A DNA stretch of 64,000 nucleotides. Source: Paenibacillus tuaregi (lineage in GTDB: Bacteria; Bacillota; Bacilli; Paenibacillales; Paenibacillaceae). Positions 52,726 through 61,374 of this stretch are shown in pieces. The stretch lies in NCBI RefSeq assembly GCF_900086655.1, contig NZ_LT575476.1, positions 1,262,243 to 1,326,242 on the forward strand, read 5' to 3'. How positions within the stretch are numbered: position 1 is the first letter of the stretch; each line of letters starts with the position of its first letter. A program made the translations under genes and the position numbers. The notes below the pieces were generated by a model that saw nothing but the letters and a program-made list of their open reading frames with translations, ran no database searches and was not told the origin of the DNA.

Positions 52726-53679
52726 TTAGTTCCCCCTCCAGAATTTTCCCTGCCAGGAATCCCGGTTCTTAAGCTCACGGTCAATCGCATTCAGAACTTC
52801 CCATTTCTTAAGGCTCCACATCGGGCCAATCAGCAGATCACGCGGCGCATCGCCAGTGAGCCGGTGAACAATCATTTCGGGAGGCAGGAATTCGAGGGTG
52901 TCTGCGATCAGCTTGACGTACTCGTCCTGTTCCAAAAAGCGCAGCAGACCAGCCTCATACTGCTTCACCATCGGCGTCTTCCGCATAAGGTGAAGGAGAT
53001 GGATCTTAATTCCCTGAACATCCATCTTCGCCACAGCACGGCCGGTCTCCAGCATCATCTCATGGGTTTCCTGCGGAAGCCCATAGATAATATGGGTGCA
53101 CACCCGGATGTTGTGTTTGCGCAGCTTCTCGACCGCCTCTAAATAACATTTCGTATCATGGGCCCGGTTAATTAGCTCTGAAGTTGCCTCATGGATGGTC
53201 TGAAGCCCCATCTCCACCCAGAGGTAGGTTCTCTCGTTCAATTCAGCCAGGTACTCAATGACATCGTCAGGCAGGCAGTCAGGACGCGTGGCAATGGACA
53301 AGCCCACGACCCCGGGCTGCTGTAGGATGACCTCGTAATACTCACGTAGCTCCTCTACAGGAGCATAGGTGTTGGTGTAGGCTTGGAAGTAACCGATATA
53401 TTTGGCGCTGGGCCATTTGAGATGCTGCTTGTCACGGATCGTATTGAACTGTGTAACCAGATCATCCCGGCGGCTGCCGGCGAAATCGCCGGAACCTCTG
53501 GCACTGCAGAAGGTGCAGCCGCCTTTAGCGATCGATCCGTCGCGGTTCGGACAGGTGAAGCCGGCATCCAGCATTACTTTAAACACTTTTCCTTCGAAAA
53601 CCTCACGCATTTCTGTATTCCATGTATGAAATCTTTTATCTCCCCATGTAACAGGGGGAGACGGCATTTGTATACCCAT
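52726..53679 (-). CDS. ytqA: TIGR01212-family radical SAM protein (YtqA-like)
   Basis: The 317-residue product has an N-terminal ThrGlyAsp-like entry (VTWGDKRFHTWN) and the radical SAM cluster region CPNRDGSIAKGGCTFC (Cys in an unusual spacing typical of this family). SIATRPDCLPDDVIEYLAEL and HIIYGLPQETHEMM follow. The reaction is unsettled. It is paired with ytqB. Confidence 0.92.
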   Translation of the reverse strand: MGIQMPSPPVTWGDKRFHTWNTEMREVFEGKVFKVMLDAGFTCPNRDGSIAKGGCTFCSARGSGDFAGSRRDDLVTQFNTIRDKQHLKWPSAKYIGYFQAYTNTYAPVEELREYYEVILQQPGVVGLSIATRPDCLPDDVIEYLAELNERTYLWVEMGLQTIHEATSELINRAHDTKCYLEAVEKLRKHNIRVCTHIIYGLPQETHEMMLETGRAVAKMDVQGIKIHLLHLMRKTPMVKQYEAGLLRFLEQDEYVKLIADTLEFLPPEMIVHRLTGDAPRDLLIGPMWSLKKWEVLNAIDRELKNRDSWQGKFWRGN

Positions 53680-54106
53680 GGTAACTCCTTTGGTTAATTG
53701 GGATTAAGCTCTAGGCAGCAAGCTGTTTTTCTTAGGTTACATTGTACCAAAAAACACAAAAAAAGGGGAACTCGGCCGTGGTTTGTTGAATTCATCTAGC
53801 TATTGTGATATTTTAATATCAGTCAGTAATTGATTTATCGAGTCAAAGCGCTGACGGACTATGATTCATAATGAAAGTCCTAGATATGTAGTGGATCTGC
53901 CTGCAAGCGGATCTTAAGGATCGTTGGACCCCAATTCCAAATATAGTGAAGAAGGAATCTTTGACCGTTTCCAGCGGACGAAGATTCCTTCTTCCATTTC
54001 ATCCCGGAATGGACTTTACTTTTGGGACAATCTTAGGCACAATAATGCAGGAGTATCAAATGTTCAGTGTCCATAGAGCGACACAGGATAAAGACGGAGG
54101 AATGAG
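53680..54106. other. 427-bp intergenic region with a strong inverted repeat
   Basis: A perfect 14-bp inverted repeat (GAAGAAGGAATCTT at 53948-53961, complement at 53981-53994) has a 19-base loop containing an extra CCG/CGG pairing. A smaller GATCTGC/GCGGATC hairpin is at about 53897-53916. No T-run follows the large hairpin, so it is not a normal terminator. It lies about 110 bp before trmB. Confidence 0.6.
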
Positions 54107-54814
54107 ATGCGTTTACGCGGAAGAAAAGGAATCAGGGAGAACCTCGAATCCCAGCAGGATATGATCACCCTGGATCCACGGGAATATAAAGGTCGCTGGG
54201 CGGAATGGTTCGGCAATGATCATCCGGTTTATATTGAGCTTGGAATGGGAAAAGGTCAATTTATCAGCGGAATGAGTGTGAAATATCCGGATTGCAATTT
54301 TATAGGGATGGATATGTATGATGAACTGATCCGGCGGGCCAGTGAGAAGGCGCGCGGGATTTGGATGGAGCAGGGTGTTGAGAAGCCGTCCAACGTAAAG
54401 CTGGCTTTGGGGAACATCGAATCCCTGGAAGAGTTTTTTGCACCCGGAGAGGTAGAGCGGATTTACTTGAATTTCAGTGATCCATGGCCGAAATCACGGC
54501 ACGGGCGCCGACGTCTGACACATCCGCGTTTTCTTGATAAGTATCGTACGGTGCTGAATGAGAAGGGGGAAATTCATTTCAAGACGGACTCCCTTACGCT
54601 GTTTGAGTTCTCACTCAATTCATTTGCGGCAACCGGGCTGCAGATGAGCAATATTTCCCTGAGCCTGCATCGGGAAGGCATCAACGAAGCTCATGTGATG
54701 ACCGAATATGAGACGAAATTTGTCTCCCAAGGCATGAATATTTACCGCTGTGAGGTTATGGTGGGGAGTGAGGCTCTCCGCAATTATCATGAACACAAGA
54801 TGGAACTCTTTTAA
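54107..54814 (+). CDS. trmB: tRNA (guanine-N7)-methyltransferase
   Basis: The 235-residue enzyme makes m7G46 in tRNA. It has the SAM motif YIELGMGKGQFISGM, FIGMDMYDELIRRA, and the TrmB signature NFSDPWPKSRHGRRRLTHPRFL in two overlapping parts. The N-terminal start MRLRGRKG is typical of Bacilli. GACGGAGGAATGAG precedes the ATG. Confidence 0.96.
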   Translation: MRLRGRKGIRENLESQQDMITLDPREYKGRWAEWFGNDHPVYIELGMGKGQFISGMSVKYPDCNFIGMDMYDELIRRASEKARGIWMEQGVEKPSNVKLALGNIESLEEFFAPGEVERIYLNFSDPWPKSRHGRRRLTHPRFLDKYRTVLNEKGEIHFKTDSLTLFEFSLNSFAATGLQMSNISLSLHREGINEAHVMTEYETKFVSQGMNIYRCEVMVGSEALRNYHEHKMELF

Positions 54815-54836
54815 AACAAGTTAACAACATAAAGAG

Positions 54837-54889
54837 AAGGGCTGCTCTTAGTCAATGTGACTAATGAACAGCCCTTTCTTTTTGTTCGA
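54837..54889. terminator. Convergent terminator between trmB and the UgtP-like gene
   Basis: AAGGGCTG / CAGCCCTT outer stem and inner TTAGTC/GACTAA stem with TTTCTTTTT on the plus strand. It overlaps the last codons of the minus-strand gene. Confidence 0.8.
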
Positions 54890-56000
54890 GCAAGTCTATG
54901 ATGGCTTGTGCACTTTGCATAGGATGATAACAATTAATCTGTTCGATAACTTGTTGGCGCTTCTTCTGAACCTCATCATAATGCTCGGTAAGCTGGGTCA
55001 CCCAATCTGTAATCACTTCAAGTCCTGTGATTGGCGTCCCCCAGCCTTGAGAAGCAAAGTACTGTGAATTCTCCTCCTCTTGACCAGGTAGCGGCTTGTG
55101 GAACAGCATCGGTATCCCTTTGGCCAAGCCCTCGGAGCAGGTCATCCCGCCCGGCTTCGTAATGAGCAGGTCCGAGACTTCCATAAGCTTGTCAATTTCC
55201 TTAGTAAAGCCCATGAGATGGATATTCGGATGATCGAAACGGGGGTCCTCCTGCATCTTCTGAAGGGACTTCTTATTGCTTCCGAAACAGAAAATAAGCT
55301 GAATCTGCTCACGGTAGCTGGCGAGGAGCGTATTGACCGCCTCATCCTTCATAAAACCCCAGCCTCCACCCATCACAAGGACGGTTGGCATGCCTGTGAG
55401 TCCGAATCTGGCCCGAATATCCTCCTTGCTGTGATGGCGTTCCCAGAAGCTCGGGTGTACAGGAATGCCGGTGATCCGGATTTTGGATTCATCCACTCCG
55501 CGTTCCAGGAGCCTGTCCTTCACCTGGCTTGTCGATACCAGATAACAGTCCACTTCACGACTGACCCAGGTCCCGTGAGCATCGTAATCAGTAATTACAG
55601 TGCACAAGGGCACATCCAGGCCAAGGCGCTTCATGCGTGAGATTACTGCGCTTGGAATCGGATGCGTGCAGACGATCACATTGGGATGGATCTGCCGGAT
55701 TAGCTCTGTCGTATGGGTATAAAATATCCGATGCAGTGCGAGCGTCGTCAATCGGTTTAATGATTTCTTATAATTGCTCCGGTACATCATCCGGACCAGC
55801 CGTGGCTGGGAACTCAGCGTCTTCTTATACGCTGTGATAATTAATGGAGCCATTCTGGGGTTCAGAAAGCTTCCAAGCTCCAGCACCTTGGTCTGCACAT
55901 GAGGCGATACTTTGCGCAGACTGCTTGAGAGCGCATAGGCAGCTTGTGTATGACCCGCGCCAAACCCTTCGGATAAAAGCAGTACTCTTTGTTTTTGCAC
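54861..56000 (-). CDS. MGDG synthase/UgtP-like glycosyltransferase
   Basis: The 379-residue GT28-type enzyme has the N-terminal MGDG-synthase domain with LLLSEGFGAGHTQAAYALSS and the DLLITKPGGMTCSEGLAKGIPML donor-binding region. It resembles UgtP, which makes diglucosyldiacylglycerol for lipoteichoic acid anchors and membrane lipid. The DEGHPHP-type loop is CTHPIPSAVISRM. It starts with GTG (56000) behind AAAAGGTGAAAC. The PAP2 gene lies 53 bp upstream on the same strand. Confidence 0.88.
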   Translation of the reverse strand: MQKQRVLLLSEGFGAGHTQAAYALSSSLRKVSPHVQTKVLELGSFLNPRMAPLIITAYKKTLSSQPRLVRMMYRSNYKKSLNRLTTLALHRIFYTHTTELIRQIHPNVIVCTHPIPSAVISRMKRLGLDVPLCTVITDYDAHGTWVSREVDCYLVSTSQVKDRLLERGVDESKIRITGIPVHPSFWERHHSKEDIRARFGLTGMPTVLVMGGGWGFMKDEAVNTLLASYREQIQLIFCFGSNKKSLQKMQEDPRFDHPNIHLMGFTKEIDKLMEVSDLLITKPGGMTCSEGLAKGIPMLFHKPLPGQEEENSQYFASQGWGTPITGLEVITDWVTQLTEHYDEVQKKRQQVIEQINCYHPMQSAQAIIDLLEQKERAVH

Positions 56001-56053
56001 GTTAGTTTCACCTTTTCCTGCAAGGTTTTACCATTAACTTAACAATATCCCCT

Positions 56054-56581
56054 TTACGGCCATAATGCAACCGTCCCAAATGCGACCCCGGTCCCGATTA
56101 CAGCTCCGGCCAATACGTCGGAAGGGTAGTGTAGACCCAGATAAATCCGGGACAGGCCTACCAGCATGGCAATAGGAGCCAGGAAAAAGGCCGACATGGG
56201 CTCCATGATCATAAACGGCATGGTAACCGAGAAAATAGCTGTTGTATGGCCTGATGGGAATGAGTGGTCCGTAAGCGGATCACGAAACGTATGGGTACCG
56301 GGAAGAGTCAAATAGGGCCTTACCCTTGGATAAGTCTTTTTAGCTATGGCTACTGGAATATGACTGACCGCCAAGGATACAGCGGCGATGAGTGCCGTGT
56401 GCTTCCATGGATCGGGAGCGAAGATCCACAGCAGCACCGTCGCCGAAATGGTAAAGGTGGCTCCGCCCATATGAGTCAGATAATATAACCAGAAATTAAG
56501 GAAGCTTCCATGCAGACCAGTATTAATTCCGACAAATAACCGCTGATCGAGGTGCTTCATTTTCATAAGAAATCGCTGCAT
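56054..56581 (-). CDS. PAP2-family phosphatase (BcrC-like)
   Basis: The 175-residue membrane protein has the three PAP2 motifs KKTYPRVRP, SFPSGHTTA and SRIYLGLHYPSDVLAG, and about five transmembrane segments. It most likely removes phosphate from undecaprenyl diphosphate or phosphatidate. GGAGGGATTGT precedes the ATG. Next to the UgtP-like gene it fits lipid or cell-wall carrier metabolism. Confidence 0.92.
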   Translation of the reverse strand: MQRFLMKMKHLDQRLFVGINTGLHGSFLNFWLYYLTHMGGATFTISATVLLWIFAPDPWKHTALIAAVSLAVSHIPVAIAKKTYPRVRPYLTLPGTHTFRDPLTDHSFPSGHTTAIFSVTMPFMIMEPMSAFFLAPIAMLVGLSRIYLGLHYPSDVLAGAVIGTGVAFGTVALWP

Positions 56582-57275
56582 ACAATCCCTCCGCTTGGAT
56601 GGGCTTGTTAATTAACAGCCCAAAGCTTTCTTATACTTATGGAATTTCTAATCCATATAACCAGCTGGTCTGAACAACCCGAAGCAGCAGATTGCCGTTA
56701 TTTTCAGGATAGAATAATCATATTTTTATTCTGCGGTCATTTCAAGTTTAGTTTGTTTATTTTCTGTTCCAGTATGGCCTTTTTTTGACTTATAGGGTAT
56801 TAACCAACTACAATGATTCAAATGATATCAAAAAAGTTTAAAAAGTTAACAGGATTTCCGTAAACTTTTCCCTGCTTTTTCTCGTTTGTTTTAATATAAC
56901 CTTGTATTTTACGATTATTTTAGCAAAGGGGGGCTTAAGGGAAATAAAAAACGGGAAAACGGATGAAAATAAGACCTAACCGCTATGAAATCGAGGACGA
57001 GGTACACCTGTACCCTAATATATTCATTCTTTTGGGCAAAATTTAACGGAAGAAGTGAAATTAGCCTTTTGACAAATGGCGTGAATTCGTAGAGAATCTT
57101 TATGTCTGACTATTTGTTCCAGAATAAAATAAATAACCATGAACAAATGGACCGGGCTTTTAGTTACCAGTTGAATATTTAAAGGGTCATTAGAAAAACT
57201 GCGAATAACAAAAGAAATGTAGAGAGAAAACGTAGTTTAATTTCATGAGGGTTAAAAGGGGGGTACCAGGGAATC
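56582..57275. other. 694-bp AT-rich intergenic region
   Basis: Candidate promoters are TTGACT (56785-56790) with TACAAT (56809-56814), 18 bp apart, and TTGACA (57069-57074) with GAGAAT (57092-57097), 17 bp apart. There is a 14-bp palindrome GGTACACCTGTACC (57001-57014) and an 8-bp inverted repeat ATTTGTTC/GAACAAAT (57112/57141). No small gene or known riboswitch was recognised. It suggests a long regulated leader for the GT2 gene. Confidence 0.6.
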
Positions 57276-58514
57276 ATGTTGGATGCCATTCTTGTTGCAC
57301 TGCAGATTATTCTTGCAGTCATTGGTGTGTATCAATTCGTGTTCTCTTTGTTTGGCATGTACAAGAAAAAGAAAAAGCAGCAGTTTCCTCCAACCAAATC
57401 CTTCGCCGTACTGGTTGCGGCACATAATGAGGAGCAGGTTGTCGGAGCGCTTATGGAGAACCTCAAGCTGCTTAATTATCCGAAAGAGCTGTATGATGTG
57501 TTCGTAATTTGTGACAACTGTACGGACGGCACGGCTAATATTGTCCGCAGTCACAATATGAACGCTTGTGTGCGTACCAACCCGAATCTTCGGGGGAAAG
57601 GGTACGCGATTGAATGGATGCTGAAGGAACTGTGGAAGATGCCGCGACAATACGATGCTGTTGTGATGTTTGATGCGGACAATCTGGCCCATCCTGACTT
57701 CCTGAACGAAATGAATAACGATCTTTGCTCCGGTGCCCGCGTCATTCAAGGTTATATCGACACCAAGAATCCAGAGGATTCCTGGGTTACTGCGGCTTAC
57801 GGCGTATCCTATTGGTACGTTAACCGGTTGTGGCAGCTTCCGCGCCACAATTTGGGTATGGCTAACTTCCTAGGCGGAACCGGAATGTGTTTCGAAACAG
57901 AGCTGCTTAAAGAGATCGGTTGGGGAGCAACAAGCCTGGTTGAGGACTTGGAGTTCACGATGCGCTGTGCAAGCAGAGGGATTTATCCAGTGTTCAACTA
58001 TGACGCCAAGCTGTTCGATGAGAAGCCGCTGACGTTCAAGGCCTCCGCACGCCAACGTCTGCGTTGGATGCAGGGCCACTTCACGGTTGCCCGCCGTTAT
58101 TTCTTCCCGATGTTGTGGAAGAGCATCAAGGAAAGAAGCATGACCAAGTTCGACATGGCGCTTTATGCTGTTAACGTGTATATCGTGCTGTTGACATTCC
58201 TGCTCACGGCTTTTGTATGGGCGGATCAGTCTTTGTTTAAAGGGCCGCATTTCACAACGATGTACAGCTACCTTCCATTCTGGGTATCGCTGTTGGCAAT
58301 CGCCGCAAACGTGTTTTTATTTTTGTCTGCCATGATTTTGGAGAAGATTACCTTCAAGAAAGTTTATATGTACTTGGTACTCTTCCCGATTTATCTGATT
58401 TCCTGGTGGCCAATCACGTTCTACGCGTTCTTCACACAGAACAACAAACAGTGGAGCCATACGGAGCATACACGGGTTGTGCGTCTGGAAGAGGTTCAGA
58501 GCAAACAGGGATAA
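57276..58514 (+). CDS. GT2-family membrane glycosyltransferase
   Basis: The 412-residue processive-type GT2 has an N-terminal transmembrane segment and a catalytic domain with VAAHNEEQVVGALMENL, VICDNCTDGT, the DAD metal motif in VVMFDADNLAHP, EDLEFTMRCASRG and the QRLRWMQGH motif. Three C-terminal transmembrane segments follow. This is the layout of IcaA/BcsA-like synthases and extends a surface polysaccharide. No partner gene is nearby. The ribosome binding site is weak. The terminator hairpin overlaps its stop codon. Confidence 0.9.
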   Translation: MLDAILVALQIILAVIGVYQFVFSLFGMYKKKKKQQFPPTKSFAVLVAAHNEEQVVGALMENLKLLNYPKELYDVFVICDNCTDGTANIVRSHNMNACVRTNPNLRGKGYAIEWMLKELWKMPRQYDAVVMFDADNLAHPDFLNEMNNDLCSGARVIQGYIDTKNPEDSWVTAAYGVSYWYVNRLWQLPRHNLGMANFLGGTGMCFETELLKEIGWGATSLVEDLEFTMRCASRGIYPVFNYDAKLFDEKPLTFKASARQRLRWMQGHFTVARRYFFPMLWKSIKERSMTKFDMALYAVNVYIVLLTFLLTAFVWADQSLFKGPHFTTMYSYLPFWVSLLAIAANVFLFLSAMILEKITFKKVYMYLVLFPIYLISWWPITFYAFFTQNNKQWSHTEHTRVVRLEEVQSKQG

Positions 58515-58530
58515 TTTATCCCTGTTTTTT
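58506..58530 (+). terminator. Terminator overlapping the GT2 stop codon
   Basis: CAGGGATAA / TTATCCCTG 9-bp stem followed by TTTTTT; the stop TAA is in the stem. Confidence 0.92.
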
Positions 58531-58544
58531 ATTTGGATAGTGAC

Positions 58545-58573
58545 TTGACCTGTTAGTGCGGGTATGGTATATT
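58545..58573 (+). promoter_or_regulatory. Promoter of infC-rpmI-rplT
   Basis: TTGACC (58545-58550) and TATATT (58568-58573) are 17 bp apart, directly downstream of the GT2 terminator. Confidence 0.85.
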
Positions 58574-58584
58574 AATCAAGTATT

Positions 58585-58743
58585 GCTGTTAGCAAGCTTT
58601 TTGGATTGCAAGCAGAGGCCCTGGCTTCTCACCTGACTGACTTCGGTTGGCTGGTTTTGATCCGATGATTTATGAATGTGAATGTTCATGAAGAATTGAT
58701 GATCAATATGGGATGCGGGTGATAACCTGTATCCCTTTTAATT
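58585..58743 (+). ncRNA. L20-type leader with attenuator
   Basis: A structured leader precedes infC. It contains several hairpins (for example around GGTTGGCTGG and GATGATCAA) and ends in GGGAT-CGGGT / ACCTG-ATCCC with TTTT (58710-58739), a terminator stem. Position and layout match the ribosomal protein L20 autoregulatory leader of Firmicutes. Exact boundaries are approximate. Confidence 0.8.
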
Positions 58744-58794
58744 TGCTTATTTCAGGTCAAGACATTATGGCAACAGACCATTTGGAGGTGGAGA

Positions 58795-59307
58795 ATTATC
58801 AGTAAGGAACATTTGATCAATGATGAAATACGGGCGAAAGAAGTTCGTTTGGTTGGTGCGGAAGGTGAGCAGATCGGAATCAAGCCGATTCGTGAAGCTT
58901 TGCAGATGGCCATCGATCTGAATCTGGATTTGGTAAATGTGGCGCCGACAGCCAAACCTCCGGTATGCCGGATTATGGACTACGGCAAGTTCCGTTACGA
59001 AACACAGAAGAAAGAGAAAGAAGCTCGTAAGAATCAGAAAATCGTCGATATCAAAGAAGTCTGGTTCCGTGCGAATATCGAGGAACACGACTATCAGACG
59101 AAGCTGCGTAATGTGATCAAATTCTTGAAAGACGGCGACAAAGTGAAATGCTCTGTGCGTTTCCGTGGCCGTGAGATCACCCATGCCGATATCGGTAAGA
59201 AGATTTTGGACCGTGTCAAGGAAGAAGTTACTGAGCTATCTACCGTTGAGCGTCTGCCAAAATTGGAAGGCCGCAGCATGATCATGATTTTGGCACCGAA
59301 AAACTAA
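58795..59307 (+). CDS. infC: Translation initiation factor IF-3 (ATT start)
   Basis: The 170-residue product keeps IF-3's N-domain (ISKEHLINDEIRAKEVRLVG), the linker region (RIMDYGKFRYETQKKEKEAR, Lys-rich) and the C-domain ending MIMILAPKN. The likely start is ATT at 58795, with GGAGGTG five bases upstream, giving ISKEHLINDEIRAK like other Bacilli. AUU starts are known for infC and provide autoregulation by IF-3. TTG 58813 would also be in frame but has no site. Confidence 0.92.
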   Translation: MISKEHLINDEIRAKEVRLVGAEGEQIGIKPIREALQMAIDLNLDLVNVAPTAKPPVCRIMDYGKFRYETQKKEKEARKNQKIVDIKEVWFRANIEEHDYQTKLRNVIKFLKDGDKVKCSVRFRGREITHADIGKKILDRVKEEVTELSTVERLPKLEGRSMIMILAPKN

Positions 59308-59340
59308 GCGTAAGCTTACAACCTATAAGGGGGAAGTACC

Positions 59341-59541
59341 ATGCCTAAAATGAAAACTCACAGCAGCCTTAAAGGCCGCTTCAAAATTACTGGAACCGGT
59401 AAAGTGAAACGCTACAAAGCAAACCGCAATCACTTGCTTTCGCACAAGTCCAAACGCGCTAAACGTGTATTGGCCGGCAGCCCTGTAATGTATTCCGGTG
59501 ACGTTAACCGTTTGAAACAAGGTTTGGCTAATCTGAAGTAG
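59341..59541 (+). CDS. rpmI: 50S ribosomal protein L35
   Basis: The 66-residue basic protein begins MPKMKTHSSLKGRFKITGTG and contains the SHKSKRAKRVL motif. It is the normal middle gene of infC-rpmI-rplT. AAGGGGGAAG precedes the ATG. Confidence 0.98.
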   Translation: MPKMKTHSSLKGRFKITGTGKVKRYKANRNHLLSHKSKRAKRVLAGSPVMYSGDVNRLKQGLANLK

Positions 59542-59568
59542 TAAACAACTTTCTGGGAGGTATTTGAT

Positions 59569-59928
59569 ATGGCAAGAGTAAAAGGCGGATTCGTCGTTCG
59601 TCGTCGTCATAAAAAAGTATTGAAGCTTGCTAAAGGCTATTTTGGTTCGAAACACCGTATTTTTAAAACTGCTAAAGAACAGGTAATGAAATCATTCCTG
59701 TATGCATACCGTGACCGTCGTCAAAAGAAACGCGACTTCCGCAAACTGTGGATCGTGCGTATTAACGCGGCTGCTCGCATGAACGGTCTGTCTTACAGCA
59801 AATTGATGCACGGTCTTAAACTGGCTGATGTGAACATCAACCGTAAGATCCTTGCAGATCTTGCTGTGAATGACCTTACAGCATTCAACTCTTTGGCTGC
59901 TGTGGCTAAAGAAAAAATCAACGCGTAA
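59569..59928 (+). CDS. rplT: 50S ribosomal protein L20
   Basis: The 119-residue protein has [20 protein letters not shown] and the C-terminal helical part [19 protein letters not shown]. It binds 23S rRNA early in assembly and represses its own operon through the leader. GGGAGG precedes the ATG. Confidence 0.98.
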   Translation: MARVKGGFVVRRRHKKVLKLAKGYFGSKHRIFKTAKEQVMKSFLYAYRDRRQKKRDFRKLWIVRINAAARMNGLSYSKLMHGLKLADVNINRKILADLAVNDLTAFNSLAAVAKEKINA

Positions 59929-59948
59929 GTTTGCGCTTTGAACACGAA

Positions 59949-59978
59949 CAGGCGCCCCATTTCGGGGTGCCTGTTTTT
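59949..59978 (+). terminator. Terminator of infC-rpmI-rplT
   Basis: CAGGCGCCCC / GGGGTGCCTG stem with TTTTT following. Confidence 0.93.
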
Positions 59979-60059
59979 CTTTTCTCCAAGACAAAGGTAC
60001 AGGCGGTCTAACCTACCCTGGAATATGATTAGGGGAAGACATTTGGAGGAGGGGAATAC

Positions 60060-60362
60060 ATGAGTACATCTGCGATGAAGAAGGAAGCCCAGAAGCTGGT
60101 GGGCAAAACGATCGTTGCTTATAAGAAGGATGGCAGTATGGTTACAGGGAAGCTTGTGAAAATTAGCGGCAGCAGACTCATCTTGGCACCGAGAAAAGGG
60201 AAAACAGTTCACACCAAAGCGATTATTCCATTAGCCTTGTTTGATCTGCTTGCTATTGGAACTGCACCTTATGCCTATGGTGGGTATGGAGGATATGGAT
60301 ACGGCGGTTATGGGCCTTACCCTTACGGGGGCTACGGATACGGCAACCCTTTTATTTTCTAA
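60060..60362 (+). CDS. Small Sm-like protein with a Gly/Tyr-rich tail
   Basis: The 100-residue product has an Sm-like core (KLVGKTIVAYKKDGSMVTGK then LVKISGSRLILAPRKG), a hydrophobic segment (AIIPLALFDLLAIG) and a tail of YGGYG repeats (about residues 72-98). GGAGGAGGGG precedes the ATG. The layout resembles spore-coat or surface small proteins of Bacilli, but no named family was recognised. It is like the protein at 30455-30745 in plan. Confidence 0.65.
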   Translation: MSTSAMKKEAQKLVGKTIVAYKKDGSMVTGKLVKISGSRLILAPRKGKTVHTKAIIPLALFDLLAIGTAPYAYGGYGGYGYGGYGPYPYGGYGYGNPFIF

Positions 60363-60368
60363 TTCAGC

Positions 60369-60812
60369 CTAAAGCCGTTTGATCATTTCATAGCAGAGTG
60401 ACACGGGAATGAACCGTGTTGTTTCATAACCGGCTTTGAGGTAAAAGCGCATGGCTCGTTCATTCCCGGCATCTACCATGACTTTGGCCCGTTTGCACCC
60501 GCGTGAAGCGGCGTATCCCTCAGCCTGAGCGAGCAGCGATTTGCCATACCGCTTGCGCTGCTCCGCGGGAGCAACGGCCATCATGTCTACGTATAAAAGC
60601 TCCCCATGGATCATAAAATGCACAAAGGCAACAGGATCAGCCTCGTAATAAGGCGAGACTACCAAGGTTACACCGCGGGTCAGCCTTTTGGGCAAGTCTT
60701 TTCTTACAGATTCGAGACCCTCTGGAGATAAGTGGGAATAAGGGACAAGCTCGCTTTCGATGAGCCGGAATATGACCGGATCGTCCTGCTTCGGTCTGCG
60801 ATATCGGATCAC
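60369..60812 (-). CDS. GNAT-family N-acetyltransferase
   Basis: The 147-residue product has acetyl-CoA motif A as VDMMAVAPAEQRKRYGKSLL and a C-terminal DAGNERAMRFYLKAGYE region. The substrate is unknown. It starts with GTG (60812) behind GAGGAGGAG. Confidence 0.88.
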   Translation of the reverse strand: MIRYRRPKQDDPVIFRLIESELVPYSHLSPEGLESVRKDLPKRLTRGVTLVVSPYYEADPVAFVHFMIHGELLYVDMMAVAPAEQRKRYGKSLLAQAEGYAASRGCKRAKVMVDAGNERAMRFYLKAGYETTRFIPVSLCYEMIKRL

Positions 60813-60920
60813 TTGAAATTCTCCTCCTCACCGTACATAATTTCGAGTGTTCTACTCTATCATATGGGAGAGGACTAAAAGGGGTTCCGAAGGCATAGAG
60901 TGCCCCTTTTGGAAAAAGTG

Positions 60921-60949
60921 TTGACTATGCCAGGGATGAGTCATATAAT
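60921..60949 (+). promoter_or_regulatory. Promoter of the ilvBHC operon
   Basis: TTGACT (60921-60926) and a perfect TATAAT (60944-60949) are 17 bp apart, just upstream of the T-box leader. Confidence 0.9.
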
Positions 60950-60964
60950 GTTTCTAAACATTTT

Positions 60965-61324
60965 AACGCGGTAAACGCGAAACGCAATCGGCAATGATGA
61001 GGACGAAGTGTTAGGGGCTCTTTTGATCAGAGAGTGGATGGATTTGCTGAGACCACCACCATTATCCCTTAATAACGAGCTCACCTCTGAGCTGTTCTCC
61101 TGAAAAGTTCTTCTTACCGGTAAACAACCACGCGCGTGGTGAAGAAGAAGTTATTAGGGAGAATCGTAAGGTCTACGTTACGGACCATGGGTAGGGAGAA
61201 ATCCTATACCCGCCAAGGCCTGGATTTGTGAAGATCCGGGTGAACATGGGTGGTACCACGGAAGCGATAACCTTTCGTCCCTCAAAAACAGCAGTCTGTT
61301 TTGAGGGATGGAAGGTTTTTTTGT
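60965..61324 (+). ncRNA. T-box leader of ilvB
   Basis: The T-box ATGGGTGGTACCACGG (about 61246-61261) is followed by CCTTTCGTCCCTCAAAA and its complement (61271-61316) with TTTTTTT, the terminator. Upstream are AGAGAGTGGAT (stem I) and several hairpins. It senses a branched-chain tRNA; the specifier codon was not fixed by eye (CTC at about 61079 is one candidate). Confidence 0.93.
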
Positions 61325-61374
61325 TGTATAAGTTTTGAAATGATTGGATGGTAATTTTGAGAGGAGGATGACTG

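Noticed and set aside
53946-54164. Open frame overlapping the trmB start
   Set aside because: It begins in the 14-bp inverted repeat, runs in another frame into trmB and has no good start site.
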